A stretch of DNA of 37,213 nucleotides from Candidatus Limimorpha equi (GTDB taxonomy: Bacteria; Bacteroidota; Bacteroidia; Bacteroidales; F082), in the NCBI GenBank assembly GCA_018065885.1, contig JAGHSL010000041.1:1-37213 (forward strand). Direction: 5' to 3'. The first letter of the stretch is position 1. The number at the start of each line of letters is the position of its first letter. Positions 17,201 through 24,649 of the stretch are shown in pieces. The position numbers were made by a program, and so were the translations under genes. The notes beneath the pieces are model-generated. The model saw only the letters and a list, made by a program, of their open reading frames with translations, did no database searches and had not been told where the DNA came from.

Positions 17201-17342
17201 CCTTGTTGAGCCTATCAGCGTCGCGGGTGAGAAAACGGCGGCGGTCCAATAAAGATTTCGAAATCTCGTCATCAAGGATACCATCCGTGGCATATCTGGG
17301 ATAGAAGCCGTCGGACGTACCGCTAATTATTATCTTAATCAT
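14265..17342 (-). CDS. Large membrane protein with GAP1-N-like head and helical periplasmic tail
   Basis: A 1025-residue protein. Residues 1 to about 190 are a divergent copy of the module seen at 5091 and 11203 (MIKIIISGTSDGF, RRRFLTRD, ASLFLPKGEKL, VDVDWSFV), which I read as resembling N-terminal domains of GTPase-associated protein 1. Residues about 285-378 look like a carboxypeptidase-regulatory-type beta sandwich (LRIIDKATG, GLYKFEREE, VKVSCNGYDD). A short coiled coil, a Ser/Pro/Lys-rich linker and another beta segment follow, then one membrane helix at about 649-672. The outer part (about 675-1025) is long and charged, with helical repeats (ARGFIEKYGDGKYG, CKGFLNNYQSEYPDSK) like those of the GTPase next door. 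A terminal segment (KDRARKMGKDQYEQSFQRA) aligns with the LTWENV repeat. It probably couples the cytosolic GTPase (next gene upstream) to the periplasm. Confidence 0.7.
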   Translation of the reverse strand: MIKIIISGTSDGFYPRYATDGILDDEISKSLLDRRRFLTRDADRLNKEGYSFQPLATGVLFHKLILLFDGFGRDGFMMASLFLPKGEKLAGTEIKKALDDIVLKYKMHIVGGMANVDVDWSFVKDKSDELNKLVESKHWKQHPRVGDASRTALMQGAENRVDDYFQYPHFLKSGFANFEQVFLTESLLDPQMVSDNGEEGYKVLTTNDVDIDDIDYAIEYNNPNGYFTNGLKSSVKKKELETSAGDFRCGRLERSGYRPAEVYIPSGTQSSDGETINVELPILVPKSASVSLRIIDKATGNLFLSGETTVEWKKGKFYDSSWEKRTAENGLYKFEREECDEVWTVKVSCNGYDDNELSVAIADGTVGKVDVQLTFNPTWTINVISPVNGGTFPVKQNGKYTEIEKLKRSLNVAGLEVAPPQEDAANRTVTIKAKYPLITVKIILDFQKISEMSVRKNELDAKIDELKRCYADQGLEFDKCDDSNGNVKLYFKKKEAVSLPPVKAGGNSPHDGSNSANSGVSVQLTASDPGRPKRKENTYKDKDVRKKEEPVEKPIKKWVLLLDKKSKKFSVFGNGPDEIIKDKGISYDKKNHRLVIECQDMPTVEPKFAKVEKDRYSYRLELGDEEEVVWRQETEKPQPYKVVRKLRTKYMFLLVVSLLLVVGGALALALALKDDNNVFAEQKERMEHFNDQVKGFECYCGDFTLMAGAEQCHSECLKIIEGLEKNEKQKEAQQDSLYLAFESLYQKQCDFRHRDSVNFARLSFLEKKWNDVDMKSYDEIKDKIGDLTAPMSEAHRKQVNKWINEREKEKKSLANAEEEREEWEELNMVDGPDSARGFIEKYGDGKYGGRYSEDVGAVKAFKKFYENTKTLEECKGFLNNYQSEYPDSKMVKKVTGWVEDLKKRLQDTQGESTSLGAQESVEKSDGDGGGKKTLNTINEIFNSLNYHNAAELTIDQYFEEFSLNNSVDRYSKQISNIKDRARKMGKDQYEQSFQRANGYVSSEANKKNDWDILTCLVNALDGKLQ

Positions 17343-17503
17343 GTTGTTTCCCTAATTTAAATAACTGTTCAAAAATAAAACGAAAATCAAAAACGGGCGA
17401 AGCCTTCGGTGTTCCGAGGGCATGGGATTACCACTACCACAATGTCGTGCAATCCCACAGCCTCCTCCTGTTTCCTTGCTTCACGAGTGCATCTGCTTAA
17501 AAA

Positions 17504-19165
17504 CTATCTCCTAAACACGTTTCTTGTTCTTCTTCTCCAACTGTCCGTTTCCGCAACCTTCGAGTATTCAATCAGCTGCTTCACCAAAACAGAAGCTGGT
17601 TCAGGATCGAACAGGCACAGGCTTTGGAAGAACACCTCGCCGATTGAAAGAGGAACCACATCTATTGTGCCATTAGTAAGACCTAATCCACCATTTCCGG
17701 GGTTACCAAGGATTTTTTTCAACTGGGTCACTAAAGAGCCGAAATATTCATCTGCCGCCTCCATCGCGCTATCCTTCCATCGGTTTCTATCAGGCGACAG
17801 CTGATCACATTTCGTAACTATCAGGCTTATGCCTTGCGTGGTACTGTTGAACAAATGATGAGTTTTAAAATATGTGGCGGCATTCTGTAGGATGAGCACC
17901 TGGTCAGCGTTATGCAACGGCCTGCTGTCGAGAATGAAATAGTGGTATTTGGGATTATCCGTATTTTCAAGATATTTTTTCAGTTGCTCATAAGTCGCCT
18001 TATGCGCTCCAGTCTTAAATGTCCTGCCCTCAACTTCGCAACTGAAGCATTCAAATATCTCGCCGGAAATCTCAACGACTGCGAGCTTGTGTTCCTTGAT
18101 GCTTTCATGTCCTCTTCTGTCTCTGACTGTTTCATTCAAGGTCAATGGAAGATACTGTGTGGTATCCACATCCGAAGCGGTAGGAAAACAAACGGCGGGC
18201 TTGTTAGGATCGCCAAGAAACATGGTAGAGAGTTGGTTCATATAACCTAAACCTTCACCCTCGCGAGGTTCAAAGCAATTTCCTTTTCGCGCCATGCTAA
18301 GGATGGCAGCCATGGCGCAAGTCTTGCCCGAACCCGGCACGCCCCAAAAATAAACCTCCGTGTTTCCCTCGGGAATACTCGTGGGAGTTTTGCCCATCCT
18401 GAGAGACACCGGATTTTTATCCCAGCTTTTCAACACCTCGTTTCTGATTTGGCCCTTACTGTCCTTGACCTTATCCCTTAGGTCATTGGCCGTGATGCCG
18501 CAAACTTTGAGGTAACCCAATGGGTAGGCGTTGCTGTCTTCTTCCAAATCGCGAATGATGTTCTCTTTCTGTTCCTTCATTATTTCAATTACCTTTGCTG
18601 TTGCTTCGGCCACATGCATTCCATGAGGATAGGATTCCTTGTAGAACTCGTATGAGGCCGAGGTGTTGTTGCTGCATGCCGACTGCCAGGCTTCTTCATC
18701 CTTTCTCTGCTCTTCCTGTCGTGCTCTGACTTCATCCGTATGCTTACCGTTAGGGAAATTGGTGACATAGGCATCGTATGTGCCGTTGGCTTCTGCCACA
18801 GCCCAAACCTTGTCGTCAACTTCGGCGGCATGGACGCCATTAGGATAAGCGTGTAAGTATCCGATATAACCCGTCATGTTGTTTACCTTCAAGGCATCGT
18901 TCCACTTTTCCTGTTCTTCCCTATTTCGGGTCTCGGCAATCTTGGCATTGGCATCCGCAACATGTCTGCCGTTAGGGTAAATGTCCATATAGCGTTGGAA
19001 ATCGTTTCTGCTATTGCACAAGTCCCATGCCGCATCATCGACCATGGATGCCCTGCCCATGAAAACCGGCACCGACATCAGCTGGGTTAAGGTCACTTCT
19101 CTGTTAATGAGTGCTTCTGCGATTTCGCTTGCATCGCTACACTGGATTCGTAATTCATCCCACAT
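17504..19165 (-). CDS. Cytosolic P-loop GTPase with YPNG-type helical repeats
   Basis: A 553-residue soluble protein. Residues about 50-190 contain four repeats of the form (F/Y)xxYxxxYPNGxHxxEAxxK (RYMDIYPNGRHVADA, GYLHAYPNGVHAAEV, AYVTNFPNGKHTDEV, FYKESYPHGMHVAEA), a TPR-like helical scaffold. The C-terminal half is a P-loop NTPase: Walker A GVPGSGKT (275-282), a hydrophobic strand LAVVEISGE (361-369) in the Walker B/G3 position, and VTKCD (450-454) as a G4-type base-specificity motif, which suggests guanine nucleotides. The atypical G3 (no DxxG) and overall layout resemble the GTPases that accompany GAP1 proteins in predicted conflict systems (DO-GTPase type), but I could not test this. 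A 161-base gap separates it from the GAP1-N-like protein downstream. Confidence 0.75.
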   Translation of the reverse strand: MWDELRIQCSDASEIAEALINREVTLTQLMSVPVFMGRASMVDDAAWDLCNSRNDFQRYMDIYPNGRHVADANAKIAETRNREEQEKWNDALKVNNMTGYIGYLHAYPNGVHAAEVDDKVWAVAEANGTYDAYVTNFPNGKHTDEVRARQEEQRKDEEAWQSACSNNTSASYEFYKESYPHGMHVAEATAKVIEIMKEQKENIIRDLEEDSNAYPLGYLKVCGITANDLRDKVKDSKGQIRNEVLKSWDKNPVSLRMGKTPTSIPEGNTEVYFWGVPGSGKTCAMAAILSMARKGNCFEPREGEGLGYMNQLSTMFLGDPNKPAVCFPTASDVDTTQYLPLTLNETVRDRRGHESIKEHKLAVVEISGEIFECFSCEVEGRTFKTGAHKATYEQLKKYLENTDNPKYHYFILDSRPLHNADQVLILQNAATYFKTHHLFNSTTQGISLIVTKCDQLSPDRNRWKDSAMEAADEYFGSLVTQLKKILGNPGNGGLGLTNGTIDVVPLSIGEVFFQSLCLFDPEPASVLVKQLIEYSKVAETDSWRRRTRNVFRR

Positions 19166-19263
19166 AATGATATTATTTTTAGTTTGTTATTTACTTGTAA
19201 TTATTCAATTTAATATTTCCCAATGAAAAGGTTTCGAGGCTTGCGGTCTCGCGTTCCTGCCGC

Positions 19264-20244
19264 CTAAAGCCGTCCTATGCCGTTTTCTTCCTCATCATCG
19301 TCTTCATCCTTGAGCAGTTCCTTGAACAAGCCTTTGCTGCGGCTGTCGCGTTCGGCCGTAAGATAGGGAAGCAGGAAGAGCAGGATGCCCACCAAGCCGC
19401 ATATCACCGTCCAGATGCTGCTGATGAAGCCATCCGGCTCGGTGAAGCATTTCATAACTTCGGATGCGGTGGTAAAGGAATAGCTCCAATATTCGGGAAC
19501 AGTTATGCCAAGATCAGTATACGCTTCACCATATTCACGAAGAATGGTCATGTCGGTCGTGTCATTCTTGGCCCTTTCAGCCAAAACGTTGTATTTGGCC
19601 TGAAGAGCGCCGGAAATTTCATCGACATTGTTCATAACGGATGGCAGCTGCCACCAGCTCAGCTTTTCCCTGTTCATCACATCTGGCACAGAATCATTGA
19701 GGATAGACAGGTTTCCTTCCAGGTTAGTCACCATAAATTCAACTTTCGTCATATCTGCCAAATCGGTACTTTCAAACAATCGCTCGCAAAATTGCTCATT
19801 TCCGACCTTGTTATTTACGACTTCTTCCAGTAAACTTCTCCAATTCTCAACCCTTCTATTGACATAATCGTTGTAACTGGCGGTCATTGAATCCAATTGT
19901 TGGCGCTGGTCGGCAACAATGTCCTCAATTTGTTTGGTGCGGCCATTCACCGTAAAGAAATGGTTGATGAGGCCCATGCCACCCACGAAAACGACGAGCA
20001 TGATGCCCAACATAACCGTTTCGGTGACAGCCGACTTTTTGAAATAGAAAGGCTTGCTGCACAGCTTGGCCTTTTCAAGCTGCATGCACACCACAATAGG
20101 AACCACCAAAAGGCATACAGCCACTATGATGCTCCATAAAAGTTTTCCACCATTCAGGTAGTAGAAACTCATAAAACCCATGGCTGCCAAAACCAACGCA
20201 GCCCCAACGGACAAAATCCATCCAAGATTAAACTTGCTTTTCAT
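19264..20244 (-). CDS. Four-helix membrane protein with a large external loop
   Basis: A 326-residue protein I do not recognise. Three helices lie in the first 105 residues (WILSVGAALVLAAMGFMSFYY; LLWSIIVAVCLLVVPIVVCM; VMLGIMLVVFVGGMGLINHF). A helical region of about 165 residues follows (QIEDIVADQRQQLDSM; NRRVENWRSLLEEV), and a fourth helix (about 282-302, IWTVICGLVGILLFLLPYL) precedes a charged cytosolic tail (FKELLKDEDDDEEENG). With positive residues between helices 2 and 3 facing in, the long loop is probably periplasmic. It sits between the C1 peptidase and the GTPase genes, so it may be the membrane anchor or sensor of the system. Confidence 0.65.
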   Translation of the reverse strand: MKSKFNLGWILSVGAALVLAAMGFMSFYYLNGGKLLWSIIVAVCLLVVPIVVCMQLEKAKLCSKPFYFKKSAVTETVMLGIMLVVFVGGMGLINHFFTVNGRTKQIEDIVADQRQQLDSMTASYNDYVNRRVENWRSLLEEVVNNKVGNEQFCERLFESTDLADMTKVEFMVTNLEGNLSILNDSVPDVMNREKLSWWQLPSVMNNVDEISGALQAKYNVLAERAKNDTTDMTILREYGEAYTDLGITVPEYWSYSFTTASEVMKCFTEPDGFISSIWTVICGLVGILLFLLPYLTAERDSRSKGLFKELLKDEDDDEEENGIGRL

Positions 20245-20317
20245 AATGATAAGATTTAATTGCTATTTGTTGTTTGTTTCTATTCGTATAGATATCATTT
20301 TTTCCGAAATCTATCAG

Positions 20318-21241
20318 TCACTTACATTTTTTATTTCTTGCCACAAAGACGGCGAAGCAGAACTCACGGCAGAAAAAGTCGTAATCCACCCAAATGCTGC
20401 CTTCGTCGCCCCAGTCGGTTCCCCACGAGTTGCGCACTCGGAAAGCATGGCGCCCGTCGTCGTAACCCACCAAGGTCATGGCATGAAAGGCATGCATTCC
20501 CGAATAATTATAGGTGTCATAATCGATCACCTTGTCAGTTTTCCATCTCATGAAGCGGTCGCCAAGATGCGCTCCAAAAGCCAAGGGTATGGTGTCGTTG
20601 AGATAGGCTTTCAATTCGCCTACTGTGGGCAAGTCTCCATCACGAGCCACGACAAAGAAGTCCGTTATCCGGTTCGTAGTGTCGCCAAATCCAGTCCCAT
20701 CGCATCCTTTCAGCTCTTCGTATGGAACTTTTTCCATAGAAGCCACTCCGTTGGTCATCAAGACATTGAATGCAGCCTCGAAACCAGTTCCCGAACATCC
20801 TTCACCCTTTTGCCCTTGTGGGATTGACAGCCACAGGTCTTTGGGCGAAGTCTGGTTGGAGGCTTGTTCCAGCATTTCCCCTGTCCAATGCCCATCGATG
20901 GCATTGAGAGCCGTCTTCAGGTTGTAGCCTGTCGCCCACGCCACGCAAGTGCCCTTGTTGCCTTGGTCACCAATAGGCGGGAAATACTGCTCAAGCAGCA
21001 CTTGCTTGGGAAGATTCAACGTGTCGTCATCTTGATAGGGTGGCACCACGTTTGGCATGTTGTCCCAGTCGTCATAATCGGGCAGGAAACCTGTCCGCTC
21101 AACAATATGTGCCTTATAGTTGCATTCGGCGCAAGTCTTCACGAGACATGCTATCAGCATCAGAATCAGCAGCAAGCCCACCACTCTCAGAATGATGGAA
21201 AAGGGTCTTGAATTACCCACATATTCTTTTTCTCTTTTCAT
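20318..21241 (-). CDS. Membrane-anchored papain-like C1 cysteine peptidase
   Basis: The start is the ATG at 21241 (MKREKEYVG); the longer frame begins with TTG. The protein has 307 residues. One membrane helix at about 15-35 (SIILRVVGLLLILMLIACLV) puts the rest in the periplasm. The peptidase C1 (papain) core is complete: GDQGNKGTCVAWATG supplies the oxyanion Gln93 and nucleophile Cys99, MHAFHAMTLVGYDD supplies His253, and RNSWGTDWGDEGSIWV supplies Asn271 in the classic NSWG motif. There is no obvious propeptide beyond the short acidic stretch 50-75. It begins 6 bases after the InlB-repeat gene, so it is clearly in the same transcript. It may process one of the periplasmic lipoproteins or repeat proteins nearby; that is inference. 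Confidence 0.9.
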   Translation of the reverse strand: MKREKEYVGNSRPFSIILRVVGLLLILMLIACLVKTCAECNYKAHIVERTGFLPDYDDWDNMPNVVPPYQDDDTLNLPKQVLLEQYFPPIGDQGNKGTCVAWATGYNLKTALNAIDGHWTGEMLEQASNQTSPKDLWLSIPQGQKGEGCSGTGFEAAFNVLMTNGVASMEKVPYEELKGCDGTGFGDTTNRITDFFVVARDGDLPTVGELKAYLNDTIPLAFGAHLGDRFMRWKTDKVIDYDTYNYSGMHAFHAMTLVGYDDGRHAFRVRNSWGTDWGDEGSIWVDYDFFCREFCFAVFVARNKKCK

Positions 21242-21247
21242 AGTCAA

Positions 21248-23020
21248 TCAATCGTTTGGACAATGCACCATAAAACTCCAGGCGGTCCCTGAATCGCCAT
21301 CAGGAATTACTTCTATATAAATCTTCGGTTTATGGAACTGGATTGTTTTCGTGATTTCATACTCGTCCGTAAGTCCGAAAAACCTAAAGATTTCCTCACC
21401 TTTGTTATCTTCACCATCATAGATGACGATAAGGTCAGGGTAGTAATTACCCGTAAAGTAATCGAACTCGAAAGAGCCGGAATTCTGCCCCATATCGACA
21501 ATAAAGCTCTCTGGGGTATTGCTTCCCGATTTCTGTACCTCATCGCAAGGTCTTAACACAGGAGGCGGAATCACTTTATCGTCCGGATTAACATTATCGT
21601 CCGGAATAACATTGTTGGTTGGAATAATAGGACGGACAACTGGATCGGTGCAGCCACACCCGCAGAAGTCGTAATGCCCATGACCCAGCAAAATCAGCCA
21701 TAACAGCAGGAAAAGCAGCAGCAAGCCCAAGGCAAGCAGCAGCCAATTGAGCAAGGCATGCCACAGTCCGCCGCGCCCTGATTTCACAGGTTCTTTCCTT
21801 TCAGGCTTTTGGGCGGTAAAGTCTCTGTCTTCGACAATACTTTCGGCCATAGGGTCGGCATTCCATTCACTGCAGGTCTCGCCGTCAACCACAGGCAAGG
21901 GCGGCACCTGACCGGGAGTCAGCCTTGTTCCATGCTCAACCAGAAACTGCGTGATGACTTTTCCATCGGGAAGGAGAAACCTCACCGTATGCTTCTGCGT
22001 GTCGGGCGGTGCTGGCGCAATGGCCTTATAGTCGCGGTTGTCATTGACCACATCGTTCATCGGGTCGCCATCCCAAGTCGTACAGACAACTCCATCAACA
22101 ACTGGAAGTTGAGGAATATAGTCGCTGCCAATCCGTTTGCCATGCTCAGCATCGAATTCGATGATAACCTGCCCGTCAGGTGTAAGGAAACGGATGTGAT
22201 GAGTGATTGGCGGTTCTTCCTTCGGATCTTCTTTCAGTTCTTCCTTCGGATCTTCCTTCGATTTTTCTTTCGGCTCTTCTTTCGGCTTAGGCTGTTCTTT
22301 GTATTGGGCCGTAAAACTAAGGTCAGATTTCACCTCAACACCTATGGGATTCCTATCCCAGCCCAAGAAATCACAGCCATCATTGGCTCGAACCAACGGC
22401 ACCTGATGGGGCTCAATCCTTGAGCCATGACTTTTCTTCAGCTCTGTGGGATTGTCAGTAGTGCCACGGACACCAAGTTCGAACCTGACAATATGTAATT
22501 CCTTTTCAGGGAATAAGTCCGCAAAGATAATCGACTCTTCAAAATCGAAGCCATCTCTGGGCCGCATACCCCAAACCGTGGCTACCACACGATTGTCTCC
22601 ACAATAGACATTACTCTCCGAATCACCGGCATACTTAAGCGAAAGCTGAAGGAAGTTAGCTTCTTCGGCCAATCCTTCGTTCTTCAGCCGGTCAAGCACC
22701 GAATGATAATGGGCGAGCGTCTTGTCGAGCAACGACTTGTAAAAGTCATGGTCGGCGCCAGCCTTGCTCAAGCGCACAAATTCGGCATCGGAACGCGGCG
22801 TGAACCAATAGAAATACTCTTCCGATTTCTGCTTGTCAACATCATAATACGGCAGGGCAAGAAAATCACGATAAGGTTCATCGACAAACTGGTCGATGAT
22901 GCCTTTCACACTGTCGTAACGTTTCCACATGGGCCACTGTCCTATCCCCTGCTCATCGCATACCTGCGACCGTAAGGTGACACATAACGGTTTGTAGCCT
23001 TTAACTGCTGGTATTGGCAT
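21248..23020 (-). CDS. InlB B-repeat membrane protein with SrfA-like N-terminus and CUB-like C-terminus
   Basis: A 590-residue protein without a signal peptide. Residues 1 to about 170 are a domain shared with the next gene upstream (MWKRYDSVKGI, PYRDFLALPYYDVDKQ, FYWFTPRSD, SLKYAGDSE, VVATVWGMRPR). I suspect it corresponds to SrfA because it accompanies SrfB and SrfC, but I cannot confirm this. Three InlB/Listeria-Bacteroides B-type repeats follow: residues 176-240 (with LGWDRNPIG), 274-335 and 342-404. A KEEP-rich spacer separates the first two. One membrane helix (about 423-446) then leads to a proline-rich segment (NVIPDDNVNPDDKVIP) and a C-terminal beta domain (SGSFEFDYFTGNYYPDLIVIYDG) of the kind seen in extracellular CUB/PPC-like domains. 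That topology puts the B repeats inside and the C-terminus outside. Confidence 0.75.
   Translation of the reverse strand: MPIPAVKGYKPLCVTLRSQVCDEQGIGQWPMWKRYDSVKGIIDQFVDEPYRDFLALPYYDVDKQKSEEYFYWFTPRSDAEFVRLSKAGADHDFYKSLLDKTLAHYHSVLDRLKNEGLAEEANFLQLSLKYAGDSESNVYCGDNRVVATVWGMRPRDGFDFEESIIFADLFPEKELHIVRFELGVRGTTDNPTELKKSHGSRIEPHQVPLVRANDGCDFLGWDRNPIGVEVKSDLSFTAQYKEQPKPKEEPKEKSKEDPKEELKEDPKEEPPITHHIRFLTPDGQVIIEFDAEHGKRIGSDYIPQLPVVDGVVCTTWDGDPMNDVVNDNRDYKAIAPAPPDTQKHTVRFLLPDGKVITQFLVEHGTRLTPGQVPPLPVVDGETCSEWNADPMAESIVEDRDFTAQKPERKEPVKSGRGGLWHALLNWLLLALGLLLLFLLLWLILLGHGHYDFCGCGCTDPVVRPIIPTNNVIPDDNVNPDDKVIPPPVLRPCDEVQKSGSNTPESFIVDMGQNSGSFEFDYFTGNYYPDLIVIYDGEDNKGEEIFRFFGLTDEYEITKTIQFHKPKIYIEVIPDGDSGTAWSFMVHCPND
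22211..22292 (-). repeat. In-frame low-complexity KEEP/KEDP repeat
   Basis: Short degenerate tandem units on the minus strand (GAAGAxCCGAAxGAA-like) encode the spacer KEEPKEKSKEDPKEELKEDP between B repeats 1 and 2 of the 23020 gene. The paralogous gene at 24643 has an unrelated spacer there, so the stretch has arisen or expanded in this copy. Confidence 0.6.
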
Positions 23021-23032
23021 TGTATGTCTGTT

Positions 23033-24643
23033 TTATTTAGAACACGGATTACAAAGATAAATGATATAAAGTACAACAAAAACGAACAATATGAACAACG
23101 CGATGCGTAACATCCAGCGCCAAAAGCCGTTACCCATGCCACTGCCTCCTCCAAAGATCTTCGGCATGATGCCGTGGCGGCGACTCTGTAACTTAATGTC
23201 GGTATCTTTATTAATAATCAGTTTCAGCGGATTAGGTACCCAAAAATGGCTTTGCTTGCCATTCGCGACAGGCAACGGCGGCACCTGTTCGCTTTTCAGG
23301 CAATTGCCATGCAACACCTGCGTCCGCATCACCTCTTTGCCATCGAGGCCGATGAAACGCACTCTATGCCACACCTGGTCTTCGTCCTTTCCCGCGTCTT
23401 CCTGTTGCGGTGGCTTTGCCATGAAATCACGGTCAGCATTAATAAGTTCACCTACGGGATTGACATCCCATGCGGGGCTTAACACTCCATTCAGCACTGG
23501 CAGGGGCGGCACCTGTGCAGCCGACAAGCGCGAGCCATGTTCCACCTTCAACTGCGAACAAACCTGTCCGTCGGGCAAAAGGAAACGGACCGTGTGCTGT
23601 GGCTTCTCCGGCATCTTCGGCTTAAGAGCCTTATAGTCATGGTCTGCAACGATAACGTCATTCAATGGGTTTCCATTCCATGCCGGGCACACCATCTTTC
23701 CAACAGAAGGCAACTGGGGAACAAGTCCCGGAAGTATCCGTTTGCCATGCTCCACATCCAATTCCTTGACAATAAGGTTTTCGGGCGAAAGGAAACGCAC
23801 ATGATGCTTCTTGGGTTTAGGGTTGTCGCCATGTTCTTCTTCTACCTGATTTCTTGTTATCGGCTTCTCATCCACTGGATTATTCGGCGATTCTGGAACA
23901 GGAGGGACTTCCTGCTTAGCCTGCTCCTTGTACTCGGCTTTAAACAGCAAATCGCCTTTCACTTCAACCCCTATAGGATTGCGGTCCCAGCCCGTGAAGA
24001 CGTATCCGTTCTTGGCTTTCACCAAAGGCACTTGAGACTGATGTATCTTTGATCCATGGCCTTTCTTTAGTGAAACGGATTCGCTTGCTGTGCCTAAGTC
24101 ACCTAATTCAAATCGCACAGTATGATACTCCACTTCGGGTATCAGCTCAACAGATAACATCGATGCGCCCATCTCATGTCCCGGACGCTGACGCATACCC
24201 CACACTGTAGCCACCACATGGTCATCGCCACAATAGATGTTGTCTTCCGAATCGCCGGCATACTTGAGCGACAGCGACAGAAAATTGGCATCTTCTGCCT
24301 TACCTTCGCTTTGCAGTTTGGCCACTACCGACCGATAGTGTTTCAGTGTATCAGCAAGGATGCCTTTGTAAAAGTCATGGTCATCACCAGCCTGGCTCAA
24401 GCGGACGTATGCAGTATCGCATCGGGGAGTGTACCAATAGAAAAGTTCCTCCGCCTTCATCTTGTCAATCTCATGATAAGGCATGGCAAGGAAACTACGG
24501 TATGGCTTGTCAATATATTGGTCAACAATGCCTTTAACGCTTTCGAAGCGTTTCCACATTGGCCATTGGCCAACACCCTGCTCATCGCAAACTTTCGAAC
24601 GTGGGGTGACACATAGCGGCATATAGCCTTTAACTGCTGGCAT
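23033..24643 (-). CDS. Tail-anchored InlB B-repeat protein with SrfA-like N-terminus
   Basis: A 536-residue paralogue of the 23020 gene. The N-terminal domain (1 to about 170) is nearly the same (MWKRFESVKGI, PYRSFLAMPYHEIDKM, FYWYTPRCD, VVATVWGMRQR). Four B-type repeats follow at about 174-238, 280-341, 348-411 and 424-486. The first has the canonical GWDRNPIG; the others have lost the GW (PAWNGNPL, PAWDVNPV, FWVPNPL). A single C-terminal helix (about 509-529, WRWMLRIALFILFVFVVLYII) makes it tail-anchored, so nearly the whole protein, repeats included, should be cytoplasmic. It starts 6 bases after the SrfC-like gene. Role unknown; probably a membrane adaptor for the SrfB/SrfC pair. Confidence 0.75.
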   Translation of the reverse strand: MPAVKGYMPLCVTPRSKVCDEQGVGQWPMWKRFESVKGIVDQYIDKPYRSFLAMPYHEIDKMKAEELFYWYTPRCDTAYVRLSQAGDDHDFYKGILADTLKHYRSVVAKLQSEGKAEDANFLSLSLKYAGDSEDNIYCGDDHVVATVWGMRQRPGHEMGASMLSVELIPEVEYHTVRFELGDLGTASESVSLKKGHGSKIHQSQVPLVKAKNGYVFTGWDRNPIGVEVKGDLLFKAEYKEQAKQEVPPVPESPNNPVDEKPITRNQVEEEHGDNPKPKKHHVRFLSPENLIVKELDVEHGKRILPGLVPQLPSVGKMVCPAWNGNPLNDVIVADHDYKALKPKMPEKPQHTVRFLLPDGQVCSQLKVEHGSRLSAAQVPPLPVLNGVLSPAWDVNPVGELINADRDFMAKPPQQEDAGKDEDQVWHRVRFIGLDGKEVMRTQVLHGNCLKSEQVPPLPVANGKQSHFWVPNPLKLIINKDTDIKLQSRRHGIMPKIFGGGSGMGNGFWRWMLRIALFILFVFVVLYIIYLCNPCSK

Positions 24644-24649
24644 AATTCA

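Noticed and set aside
17423..17457. TGGGATT...AATCCCA inverted repeat after the GTPase gene
   Set aside because: A 7-bp stem with a 21-base loop and no T-run is too weak to call a terminator; the 161-base gap shows nothing else firm.
22211..22292. Possible CRISPR-like array of short repeats
   Set aside because: The units are 9-15 bases, contiguous and in frame, encoding a Lys/Glu/Pro spacer, with no unique spacers and no cas genes.
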